From positions 1 to 21,405 of the forward strand of contig LKUE01000226.1 in the NCBI GenBank assembly GCA_001412365.1: a DNA stretch of 21,405 bases. Reading direction: 5' to 3'. Position numbers and translations under genes: made by a program. Below the pieces are notes generated by a model, which had not been told where the DNA came from, made no database searches, and worked only from the letters and a program-made list of their open reading frames with translations. Shown piece by piece: positions 14,690-21,405 of this stretch (its first letter is position 1; every line of letters starts with the position of its first letter). Source of the stretch: Desulfuromonas sp. SDB (GTDB lineage Bacteria > SDB-A).

Positions 14690-16002
14690 AAGATATTAAT
14701 ATAAATGTTCATCACCTTACCCGAGTGGAGGGTCATGGCAATATAGTAGTAAATGTCAAGGAAGGCAAGATTGAAAGATGTGAATGGCAAGTACCCGAAG
14801 CTCCCCGCTTTTTTGAAGCGATGATTAGAGGGCGCCATTATTCGGAAGTTCAGAGAATTACCAGCCGTATCTGCGGAATATGTTCAGTAGGACATACCTT
14901 GGCTTCGTTGAAAGCTACTGAAAATGCCTTGGGAATAAAAATTTCCAAACAGTCAGAAATTTTACGCCGAATGCTAAAACACGCTGAAAACTTCGATTCC
15001 CATGTTCTCCATGTGTTCTTTCTGGTCGCTCCTGACCTGTTTGGAGTTAAATCTGTATTCCCCCTGGTGGAAACTAACAGCGATGTAGTTAAAATTGCGT
15101 TAAGAATGAAAAGACTGGGGCATGAATGGGGCAGTCTTCTGGCAGGAAGAACTACCCATCCGATTAAATGTATACCCGGAGGCTGGTCTGAATATCCCGA
15201 CGAGGAACAGCTTAACCAGTTGAAAAAATTAATTGCAGACCGGGTTCCCGATGTCGAAACCACAGTAGAAGTTTTAGCTTCAGTTGCCCATAAGATTCCC
15301 GATTTCACCAGAGAAACAGAATATATCGGACTGGTGGATGAAGAGGAGTACGGAATGTACGATGGTAAAATAGGATGCTTAATGCCCGACGGGAAATTAA
15401 CCACCTATGAAGTTCAAGACTATCGCTCGGTAACTAACGAATGGGTCAGCCCCCTCTCCACCGCCAAATACACCAAACATTCCATGGACAGCTACATGGT
15501 GGGAGCACTAGCCAGAATTAATATTAATTTCGACCGGCTCCATCCCCAGGCTAAAAAAGTAGCCCAAGCCCTGGGATTTAAGGCAATTTGCTTTAATCCC
15601 TACATGAACTCAGTTGCTCAGTTTATTGAAGCCGTTCACAGCGCTTACACCACTTTGGATTATGCCGATCAACTTCTGGAAATGGGCGTGGATACTGGAG
15701 AAAAACCAGCTCAACCTACTAAATTCGGCAAGGGATTCGGTTCCACTGAAGTTCCCCGGGGGATATTATTCCACGAATACGAATATGATAAAGACGGATT
15801 CTGTGTGGGAGGAAACTGCATCATTCCCACCAATCAAAACCATGCTAATATTCAGAAAGATTTCGAAAAAATCCTTCCGGAAATGCTGGAGAAAGATAAA
15901 TCGGAAAAAGAAATCGAGTTAACCATGGAAATGCTGGTAAGAGCTTATGATCCTTGCATTTCCTGTTCCGCCCATTATTTAGATGTTGAATTTAAAAGAT
16001 AA
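14686..16002 (+). CDS. Group 3b [NiFe]-hydrogenase alpha (large, catalytic) subunit
   Basis: A 438-residue large subunit carrying the NiFe centre. The L1 motif is LTRVEGHGN (11-19), and the L2 motif is RICGICSVGH with nickel ligands C63 and C66. The C-terminal motif is DPCISCSAH (422-430) with C424 and C427. Residues 431-438 are an 8-residue tail expected to be removed after His430 by the endopeptidase encoded next. Length and the DPCISC end match the soluble NAD(P)-linked group 3b rather than membrane uptake enzymes. The predicted complex interconverts H2 and NAD(P)H; some relatives also reduce polysulfide. AAGGAAGG at 14671-14678 precedes the start. It is the last structural gene, followed by a terminator. 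Confidence 0.95.
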   Translation: MKDININVHHLTRVEGHGNIVVNVKEGKIERCEWQVPEAPRFFEAMIRGRHYSEVQRITSRICGICSVGHTLASLKATENALGIKISKQSEILRRMLKHAENFDSHVLHVFFLVAPDLFGVKSVFPLVETNSDVVKIALRMKRLGHEWGSLLAGRTTHPIKCIPGGWSEYPDEEQLNQLKKLIADRVPDVETTVEVLASVAHKIPDFTRETEYIGLVDEEEYGMYDGKIGCLMPDGKLTTYEVQDYRSVTNEWVSPLSTAKYTKHSMDSYMVGALARININFDRLHPQAKKVAQALGFKAICFNPYMNSVAQFIEAVHSAYTTLDYADQLLEMGVDTGEKPAQPTKFGKGFGSTEVPRGILFHEYEYDKDGFCVGGNCIIPTNQNHANIQKDFEKILPEMLEKDKSEKEIELTMEMLVRAYDPCISCSAHYLDVEFKR

Positions 16003-16024
16003 TCCGAATTGCTAAAACAAATTC

Positions 16025-16050
16025 AGGGAGCTGTACAGCTCCCTTTTTTT
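16025..16050 (+). terminator. Intrinsic terminator after the hydrogenase structural genes
   Basis: The stem AGGGAGCT (16025-16032) pairs perfectly with AGCTCCCT (16037-16044) around the loop GTAC and runs into seven T (16044-16050). This is a textbook rho-independent terminator, 22 bases after the alpha stop codon. The next gene starts at 16056, so it may act as an attenuator between the structural and maturation genes. Confidence 0.88.
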
Positions 16051-16055
16051 ATATT

Positions 16056-16505
16056 ATGAAATACATTTTTGGTTTTGGCTCATATTACCGGGGCGACGAC
16101 AGTATTGGGATTAGAATATGTGAACAGATCATCCTCCGGAATTTAGAAGACGGATTTAAATCAGTGGTAGTGGGTAACAACGGATCACTATTTTTGTCCC
16201 TGGTTGAACAATGTACCCATAAAGTATTAATTGTGGACAGCGCGGATATGGGGAAACTTCCCGGAGAATACTTGATTTTTTCCCCGGACCAGGTTAAATC
16301 TAAGAAATTAATATCCAACTTCAGCACTCATGAGGGGGATGTACTGAAATTGATTTATTTAGCTGAAAAAATATACGGACAACTGCCTCCTGTCGAAATT
16401 ATGGGGATTCAGCCGAAATGTCTGAACTCCGGTGAACTTTCCCCGGAATTAGATCAAAATTTCGAAAAATATTTACAAAAAGCAATTTACCTGATTAAAC
16501 ATTAA
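16056..16505 (+). CDS. [NiFe]-hydrogenase maturation endopeptidase (HyaD/HycI/HoxW family)
   Basis: A 149-residue nickel-dependent protease that removes the C-terminal tail of the large subunit once nickel is in place. The N-terminal FGFGSYYRGDDSIGIR matches the family start GxGNxxxxDDGxG. Likely metal ligands, by analogy with E. coli HybD, are D15, D61 (IVDSADMG) and H92 (STHEGD). Its place directly after the large-subunit gene makes that subunit, with its 8-residue tail, the obvious substrate. The ATG at 16056 lies six bases after the terminator T-run. There is no Shine-Dalgarno and no room for a promoter between them, so expression probably depends on readthrough or on a start inside or before the hairpin. 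A later start would cut the catalytic motif. Confidence 0.88.
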   Translation: MKYIFGFGSYYRGDDSIGIRICEQIILRNLEDGFKSVVVGNNGSLFLSLVEQCTHKVLIVDSADMGKLPGEYLIFSPDQVKSKKLISNFSTHEGDVLKLIYLAEKIYGQLPPVEIMGIQPKCLNSGELSPELDQNFEKYLQKAIYLIKH

Positions 16506-16509
16506 CAAC

Positions 16510-18765
16510 ATGACTAGACTGAAAATTAAAGCCAAAGGAATTGTGCAGGGGGTCGGATTCCGGCCATTCATTTACAAAACCGCACATCACTATAAATTAA
16601 CCGGCTTTGTTAAAAACACCTCCTCCGGAGTGGAGATTGAAGTTCAGGGAGATAAGGTGGAAAAATTTGTGGATTTTTTAAAAGAACACCATCCTCCTCT
16701 GGCTAAAATAACCGAGATAAAAGTAAGTAAAATCCCTTCTGTCCCCACGGAAAACTTTGTAATCCTGGAAAGCGAGGAAGATGTTCAGCGGGATGTTCTA
16801 ATTCCTCCGGACATCGCCATTTGTGAGGATTGTTACCGGGAATTTAACAATCCTGAAAACCGCCGTTTTCATTACCCTTTTATAAACTGTACCAACTGCG
16901 GTCCCCGGTTTACAATAATCACAGATATACCCTATGACCGACCGTTTACCACCATGAAAGACTTCGAAATGTGCGATGACTGCCACAGGGAATATACTGA
17001 TCCAAACGACCGGAGATATCATGCTCAGCCCGTTTCCTGTTTTAAGTGCGGACCTCAGCTGAAGTTGCTGAACAACCAGGGTAATTCCCTGGAGGTAAAT
17101 CCGGTAGCTTTTGCCGGAGAAATGCTACTTCAAAATAAAATAATTGCCATCAAAGGATTGGGCGGTTTTCATCTTGCTTGTTTAGCAGATAAGGATCAAT
17201 TGGTTTTAGCAATCCGCAAGAAAAAACAGCGGGGAAACAAACCATTGGCAGTAATGGCAAGTTTAAACATGATTCAGCATATAACTTGCCTCAGGGAAGA
17301 AGAGCAGGCTGCGTTAACTTCCCCTTCCGCTCCCATCGTAATTCTTAAAGTGCCTCCCCATCCTCTTATTTCCAAAGAATTAGCCCCTGGATTGGATTCA
17401 GTGGGATTCATGCTGCCCTACACTCCTCTCCATTTACTGCTATTTAGATATGTTGATAAGCCCCTGGTGATGACCAGCGCTAATTTATCCCATCAACCAA
17501 TTATGTATAAACAGAACTCTGATTTGTTAGCTTTAGCCGATTATGTTTTAACTCATGACCGGCAAATACACAGTCCCTGTGACGACAGTGTGGTTAAGAT
17601 TTTTAACCAACAGCCTTATTTTTTCAGAAGAAGCCGGGGCTATGTCCCCCAGCCCATTACCCTGTCCTTTACTTCCCCCAAAGTGGTGCTGGGGTTAGGA
17701 CCCATGCTCAACAACACTTTTTGCATGTTAGTGGGCAACCAAGCCTTCCCCAGTCAATACCTGGGAACCACAGATAATCTTAAAACAGTAAACCGGGAGC
17801 AGCAGAATATTGATCAGTTTTGTAAAATGCTGTCTGTACAGCCCCATATAACTGCAGTGGATAAACATCCGAATTTTCCCAATAGAAAATTAGCAGACAA
17901 CTTCCCCCAAAGTAAACTGGTGGAAATACAGCATCATCGAGCCCATATTGCCTCCTTACTGGCGGAACTGCAGGAAGACGGACCGGTAATTGGTATTGCC
18001 ATGGATGGAACCGGTTTTGGAGATGACCGCAAAATCTGGGGGGGAGAATTCTTTATGGGATCACTGCAAAGCCTGGAACGGGTAGGACAGTTAAAATACT
18101 ACTTTCTACCTACCGGAGAAACCGCTATCCACCAACCCTGGAGATACGCTCTTTCCCTGCTGCACAGTTTATACGGTAACGGTAAACCTACCTCCCACTT
18201 TGCAGATAAATTCACCCCTCAATCCTCTTCTGTCCTGGATATTATAAAAAAGCAGAATATCGGAGTTTTCAATTCCAGCTGCGGAAGATTGTTCGATGCA
18301 GTTGCTTCCCTGCTGGGCATAGGTCATTACAGCACTTACCGGGGAGAACTTCCTTCAGTATTACAAGGGGCAGCAGAAAGAGTATCTGTGGACAGTAAAT
18401 TAATGCAGAAAAGTTACAATTATTCAATAAGTTTTAATGATAATTACCTGGTTTTAGATATGTTACCCGCTATCGGCGAGATCATTGAAGATAAAATAGA
18501 TGTATGCTTAAAAGCTTTTTACTGGCATTTCAGTTTAGCTAAGGCTTTATTGGATTCTTCTAAAATACTCAGAGAACATTACCATCTGAACAAAGTGGGT
18601 TTGTCCGGAGGGGTATTCCAAAATACATTGCTGCTTGAAATGTTGCTTGATATGTTTAACAATAATAATTTTGAAGTTTTGATACACCGGCAGCTTCCTC
18701 CTAATGACAGCTGCATATCATTAGGACAAGCTGTGCTGGCAGCTAAAGCTGAAGTTAGGAGTTAA
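16510..18765 (+). CDS. hypF: Hydrogenase maturation carbamoyltransferase HypF
   Basis: HypF turns carbamoyl phosphate and ATP into carbamoyl-AMP and loads the carbamoyl group on HypE, the source of the CN ligands. The 751 residues show all domains. An acylphosphatase domain comes first (VQGVGFRPF at 12-20). A double zinc finger follows, with CxxC pairs at C105/C108, C127/C130, C155/C158 and C177/C180. A YrdC-like domain is next (IIAIKGLGGFHLACL to about residue 385). Last is a Kae1-like domain with HHRAH (475-479), IAMDGTGFGDD and GLSGGVFQN. Length equals that of typical HypF. It starts four bases after the endopeptidase gene, again without an evident Shine-Dalgarno, and ends one base before hypC. 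Confidence 0.97.
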   Translation: MTRLKIKAKGIVQGVGFRPFIYKTAHHYKLTGFVKNTSSGVEIEVQGDKVEKFVDFLKEHHPPLAKITEIKVSKIPSVPTENFVILESEEDVQRDVLIPPDIAICEDCYREFNNPENRRFHYPFINCTNCGPRFTIITDIPYDRPFTTMKDFEMCDDCHREYTDPNDRRYHAQPVSCFKCGPQLKLLNNQGNSLEVNPVAFAGEMLLQNKIIAIKGLGGFHLACLADKDQLVLAIRKKKQRGNKPLAVMASLNMIQHITCLREEEQAALTSPSAPIVILKVPPHPLISKELAPGLDSVGFMLPYTPLHLLLFRYVDKPLVMTSANLSHQPIMYKQNSDLLALADYVLTHDRQIHSPCDDSVVKIFNQQPYFFRRSRGYVPQPITLSFTSPKVVLGLGPMLNNTFCMLVGNQAFPSQYLGTTDNLKTVNREQQNIDQFCKMLSVQPHITAVDKHPNFPNRKLADNFPQSKLVEIQHHRAHIASLLAELQEDGPVIGIAMDGTGFGDDRKIWGGEFFMGSLQSLERVGQLKYYFLPTGETAIHQPWRYALSLLHSLYGNGKPTSHFADKFTPQSSSVLDIIKKQNIGVFNSSCGRLFDAVASLLGIGHYSTYRGELPSVLQGAAERVSVDSKLMQKSYNYSISFNDNYLVLDMLPAIGEIIEDKIDVCLKAFYWHFSLAKALLDSSKILREHYHLNKVGLSGGVFQNTLLLEMLLDMFNNNNFEVLIHRQLPPNDSCISLGQAVLAAKAEVRS

Positions 18766-18766
18766 G

Positions 18767-18985
18767 ATGTGCTTAGGAATTCCAATGAAAATCATTGATA
18801 TTGATGGAACTTCCGGAATTGTAGAAAATAAAGGAATTAAACTCAAGGTTGAACTGGTGTTAATTGATGACCCTCAGGTGGGAGACTGGGTAATTGTACA
18901 TGCCGGTTTCGCCATTACCAAATTGACCGACCAGGAAGCCCAGGAAACTTTAGAGTTGTTAAAAGAGGAAAATTTTATTGAATAA
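18767..18985 (+). CDS. hypC: Hydrogenase assembly chaperone HypC
   Basis: A 72-residue HypC/HupF protein starting MCLGIPMKI. After removal of Met1, Cys2 ligands the iron of the Fe(CN)2CO unit, shared with HypD. It then binds the immature large subunit. The small beta-barrel body reads GDWVIVHAGFAITKL, followed by an acidic helix. AGGAG at 18756-18760 (end of hypF) lies six bases before ATG 18767, and the gene overlaps hypD by 8 bases. Only one hypC-like gene is present, as expected for a single hydrogenase here. Confidence 0.96.
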   Translation: MCLGIPMKIIDIDGTSGIVENKGIKLKVELVLIDDPQVGDWVIVHAGFAITKLTDQEAQETLELLKEENFIE

Positions 18986-20033
18986 TAATTTCGATCAAGT
19001 TCCTGGAGAGCTGGTGGAAAAGCTTAAAAATTTCAAAGCGGGACGTCCTTTGAAAATAATGGAAGTGTGCGGCACCCATACTGTGGAAATCCACCGGTGG
19101 GGCATTCATAATCTCCTTCCGGCTGAAGTAAAATTAGTTTCCGGACCGGGATGTCCAGTTTGTGTTACTCCATCCTATTACATAGACCAGGCAATTCACC
19201 TGCTGCAGCAAGATTTTATCATCGCCACCTTTGGTGATCTGGTTAAAGTCCCCGGCAATCACTCCACTCTGGAAAAAGAAAAAGCGGCAGGAGGATTGGT
19301 AAAAGTGGTTTATTCTCCAATGGAGGTGATAAATTATGCCAGAAATACCGGAAAGCAGGTTGTTTTTCTGGCAGTTGGATTTGAAACTACCTCTCCCGGT
19401 ATTGCCTTCACCATCCACCAGTGCAGTGAGTTGGGAATCAATAATATTAAATTTTTCTGTGCGGCTAAAATTATTAAACCGGCGATGGAGATAATTATCC
19501 GGAACTCCGAGATTGACGGATTTCTTCTTCCCGGACATGTTAGTACCATTATAGGGTCACAGTCATTTAATTTTCTGGCTGAAAACAATATACCCGGAGT
19601 AGTAGCCGGATTTAAGCCCCTGGATCTGGTCTCATCAATTCTACAGCTGCTTTCTTTAATCAAATCAGGGAATAATCAGATTATCAACAATTATTCCCGG
19701 GCAGTTAATCAAAGCGGAAACCTCAAGGCTCAAATGATGATCGAACAGGTATTTGAACCGGGAAATTCCGAATGGAGAGGATTGGGTAATATTGACCACA
19801 GCGGATTGAAAATTAATCAAAAATACCGAGATTACGATGTGGAATATTCTGTTGATTTAAATATTCCCCGGGAAGAGGTAAACACCGGCTGCCGATGCGG
19901 GGATGTACTGAAGGGTTATATTGACCCTCCCCAGTGCCCCCTGTTTAAAAAACAATGTAATCCGGATAATCCTATCGGTCCTTGTATGGTTTCCAAAGAA
20001 GGGAGTTGCAGTGCCTGGTACTGGTATGGATAA
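18978..20033 (+). CDS. hypD: Hydrogenase Fe(CN)2CO assembly protein HypD
   Basis: A 351-residue Fe-S scaffold that, with HypC, builds the Fe(CN)2CO centre using carbamoyl groups from HypE. Motifs are MEVCGTHT (C31), SGPGCPVC (C59, C62), GFETTSPG, LLPGHVSTIIG, AGFKPLD and the C-terminal GCRCGDV with C305 and C307. C320, C327, C336 (PIGPCMVSKEG) and C344 follow. Some of these hold the [4Fe-4S] cluster. The start is TTG 18978 inside hypC, with GAGG around 18965-18968. The end overlaps hypE. Confidence 0.96.
   Translation: MNNNFDQVPGELVEKLKNFKAGRPLKIMEVCGTHTVEIHRWGIHNLLPAEVKLVSGPGCPVCVTPSYYIDQAIHLLQQDFIIATFGDLVKVPGNHSTLEKEKAAGGLVKVVYSPMEVINYARNTGKQVVFLAVGFETTSPGIAFTIHQCSELGINNIKFFCAAKIIKPAMEIIIRNSEIDGFLLPGHVSTIIGSQSFNFLAENNIPGVVAGFKPLDLVSSILQLLSLIKSGNNQIINNYSRAVNQSGNLKAQMMIEQVFEPGNSEWRGLGNIDHSGLKINQKYRDYDVEYSVDLNIPREEVNTGCRCGDVLKGYIDPPQCPLFKKQCNPDNPIGPCMVSKEGSCSAWYWYG
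20001..20013 (+). promoter_or_regulatory. Ribosome binding site favouring a GTG start for hypE
   Basis: GGGAG at 20001-20005 is five bases from GTG 20011 but twenty bases from ATG 20026. The spacing favours the GTG, although conservation of the first residues is too low to settle it. Confidence 0.5.
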
Positions 20034-21021
20034 ACCACAACGCATTTTACTTTCCCATGGAGGGGGAGGGCATAAAACAGAAGAATTAATTCGTAATGTT
20101 TTTCAGCCTTATCTAAATGATCCCCTTCTCGCTTCCATGGATGATTCCGCCATTATTGACAATATAGTTTTTACCACTGACAGTTTCGTGGTTCATCCTC
20201 ATTTTTTCCCGGGAGGGGACATTGGAAAGCTGGCGGTGTCGGGAACGGTAAATGATATTACTTCCATGGGGGCTCAGCCCCAGTACCTTTCCATTTCTTT
20301 TATTCTGGAAGAAGGATATAAAATAAGTGATTTAAAGAAGATCCTGGAATCTATCAGAGAAGCTGCCCATGAATCCGGAGTGAGAATTGTAACTGCGGAT
20401 ACCAAGGTAGTGGAAAAAAAGAGTTGTGACGGTGTATTCATCAACACCTCGGGGATAGGAAATGTGGTAATCCAGCCTCCTCCCTCCTTTAATTTAATCC
20501 AGCCCGGTGATGCCATCATCATCAACGGAGAGATAGGTTTGCATGGCATTGCGGTGCTTCTGGCTAGAGGCGAATTCAGCATGGAAGGGAATATTTTAAG
20601 CGATGTTGCCCCTTTGTGGTCGATGATTGAAAAAATAAAACAGTATAATATAAAATTCATGAGAGATCCCACCCGGGGAGGACTGGCTCAAACCCTCAAT
20701 GAAATTGCCCTCAGTGCCGATGTGGGCATTAGCCTGGATCAACATGAACTTCCCATATCTCCGGAAGTACAAAACGCCTGTGATCTGTTGGGATTTGATC
20801 CCTTGGAGATTGCCAATGAAGGAAAGATGCTGATTATCTGCAGTGACCAGGATAAACAGAATATTTTAGATATTCTCAAATCCCATCCTCTGGGTGAGAA
20901 ATCACAGATAATCGGCACTATCACCTCCCATCACCGGAAAGTGGTGACTTTGAGGACTTCCTTGGGCACCGAAAGAATAATCATGCCTCCTTCCGGCGAA
21001 ATACTTCCCAGGATTTGCTGA
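20011..21021 (+). CDS. hypE: Hydrogenase maturation carbamoyl dehydratase HypE
   Basis: HypE receives a carbamoyl group on its C-terminal cysteine and dehydrates it with ATP to a thiocyanate, which donates CN to iron. The protein ends with the diagnostic Pro-Arg-Ile-Cys. It has the PurM-like ATP-binding features LSHGGGG near the N-terminus, TTDSFVVHPHFFPGGDIG, LAVSGTVNDI and RDPTRGGLA. I start it at GTG 20011, which has GGGAG (20001-20005) five bases upstream (336 residues). ATG 20026, five codons later, is the alternative start. Either overlaps the end of hypD (20033). Its stop TGA shares its last base with the hypA ATG. Confidence 0.95.
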   Translation: MPGTGMDKPQRILLSHGGGGHKTEELIRNVFQPYLNDPLLASMDDSAIIDNIVFTTDSFVVHPHFFPGGDIGKLAVSGTVNDITSMGAQPQYLSISFILEEGYKISDLKKILESIREAAHESGVRIVTADTKVVEKKSCDGVFINTSGIGNVVIQPPPSFNLIQPGDAIIINGEIGLHGIAVLLARGEFSMEGNILSDVAPLWSMIEKIKQYNIKFMRDPTRGGLAQTLNEIALSADVGISLDQHELPISPEVQNACDLLGFDPLEIANEGKMLIICSDQDKQNILDILKSHPLGEKSQIIGTITSHHRKVVTLRTSLGTERIIMPPSGEILPRIC

Positions 21022-21380
21022 TGCACGAAGCCAGCATCTGTCAATCAATAATAGAAACCTCGGTTAATATCGGAACTGAGCGGAAACTTATCCGGATTGA
21101 TAAAATTTACCTGATGATTGGCAATATTCACCATATTGTTGATGAAGTGCTGGTGAATTATTTTGACATTCAGAAAAACCAATATCCTCTCATGGCAGGT
21201 GCTGAATTAATTATTGAAAATAAACCGCTGATAATTAAATGCAGTATGTGCGGTGAGCAGAATGAATTAACCGAACCTATTTTTATCTGTCCATCCTGCT
21301 ACAACCGCAATATTGAAGTAGTTCAAGGAAATGAGCTGCATATCATAAAGATGGAAGGGGAGGTTAACAATGAACAATGA
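21021..21380 (+). CDS. hypA: Hydrogenase nickel-insertion protein HypA
   Basis: A 119-residue nickel metallochaperone. It starts MHEASICQSI, where His2 is the conserved nickel ligand of the MHE motif. A zinc site is formed by CSMC (about residues 75-78) and CPSC (about 91-94). It works with the GTPase HypB to load nickel into the large subunit. I use ATG 21021, which overlaps the hypE stop in TGATG. A TTG six bases earlier would put two residues before the MHE motif and abolish the free N-terminus needed for nickel binding. The end overlaps the next reading frame by 11 bases. Confidence 0.95.
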   Translation: MHEASICQSIIETSVNIGTERKLIRIDKIYLMIGNIHHIVDEVLVNYFDIQKNQYPLMAGAELIIENKPLIIKCSMCGEQNELTEPIFICPSCYNRNIEVVQGNELHIIKMEGEVNNEQ

Positions 21381-21405
21381 TCAATTATCAATTCATCCCA
21401 ACCCT
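21370..21405 (+). CDS. First 12 codons of a downstream gene, probably hypB
   Basis: ATG 21370 is preceded by GGAGG at 21359-21363 with six bases between, and the frame runs open to the window edge (MNNDQLSIHPNP). In hyp operons the gene after hypA is very often hypB, the nickel GTPase, and no other gene of the set is missing from this cluster. The 12 residues carry no diagnostic motif, so the assignment is by context only. Confidence 0.5.
   Translation, partial: MNNDQLSIHPNP

Noticed and set aside
14850-15404. Open frame of 184 codons on the minus strand
   Set aside because: It is fully antisense to the hydrogenase large-subunit gene, is Ser/Arg-rich, shows no family motif, and disappears once the strong hydrogenase frame is accepted.
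19921-20025. hypE starting at 19921
   Set aside because: The extra residues overlap the conserved Fe-S tail of hypD, do not resemble HypE, and lack a ribosome site.

Overview
The window is a gene-dense stretch of bacterial DNA of fairly low GC (about 40% by eye). It has Shine-Dalgarno sites, many 1-8 bp gene overlaps, a sigma-70 factor, the kleisin ScpA and the DapH route to diaminopimelate. A [NiFe]-hydrogenase with its maturation genes points to an anaerobic or microaerobic lifestyle. The sigma factor is short, and its region 2.4/3.0 reads more like the RpoD of Bacteroidota/Chlorobiota-type bacteria than that of Bacillota. That is only a hint, and I cannot name the organism. No tRNA, rRNA, CRISPR array, transposase or phage gene was seen.

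Layout. (1) Bases 2-76 may hold the tail of a plus-strand gene. (2) Bases 83-4891 form a minus-strand operon, in transcription order dapH, a class III aminotransferase, ahcY, a membrane-anchored GH18-like protein and a SPOUT RNA methyltransferase. (3) Bases 4892-4972 hold two interlocked divergent promoters. (4) Bases 4973-11962 form a plus-strand operon: a 766-residue protein with ten zinc ribbons, scpA, a recJ-like DHH gene, a sigma-70 gene, purE, and a fusion of a Sua5/YrdC domain with a low-molecular-weight phosphatase. (5) Bases 12088-16002 are the four genes of a group 3b type NAD(P)-linked [NiFe]-hydrogenase (beta, gamma, delta, alpha). They follow a promoter whose spacer is filled by a perfect inverted repeat and end at a strong intrinsic terminator. 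(6) Bases 16056-21405 are the maturation genes: endopeptidase, hypF, hypC, hypD, hypE, hypA and the first codons of what is probably hypB.

How the genes work together. HypF and HypE make the cyanide ligand, HypC and HypD assemble the Fe(CN)2CO unit, HypA (with HypB) delivers nickel, and the endopeptidase trims the large subunit after His430. The finished enzyme would move electrons between H2 and NAD(P)H through the Fe-S clusters of the delta, beta and gamma subunits. The plus-strand operon upstream mixes chromosome segregation, DNA repair, transcription, purine synthesis and tRNA modification.

The least explained items are the ten-zinc-ribbon protein, the Sua5-phosphatase fusion with no ordinary start codon, the palindromic operator of the hydrogenase promoter, and the maturation operon that begins six bases after a terminator without a ribosome binding site.
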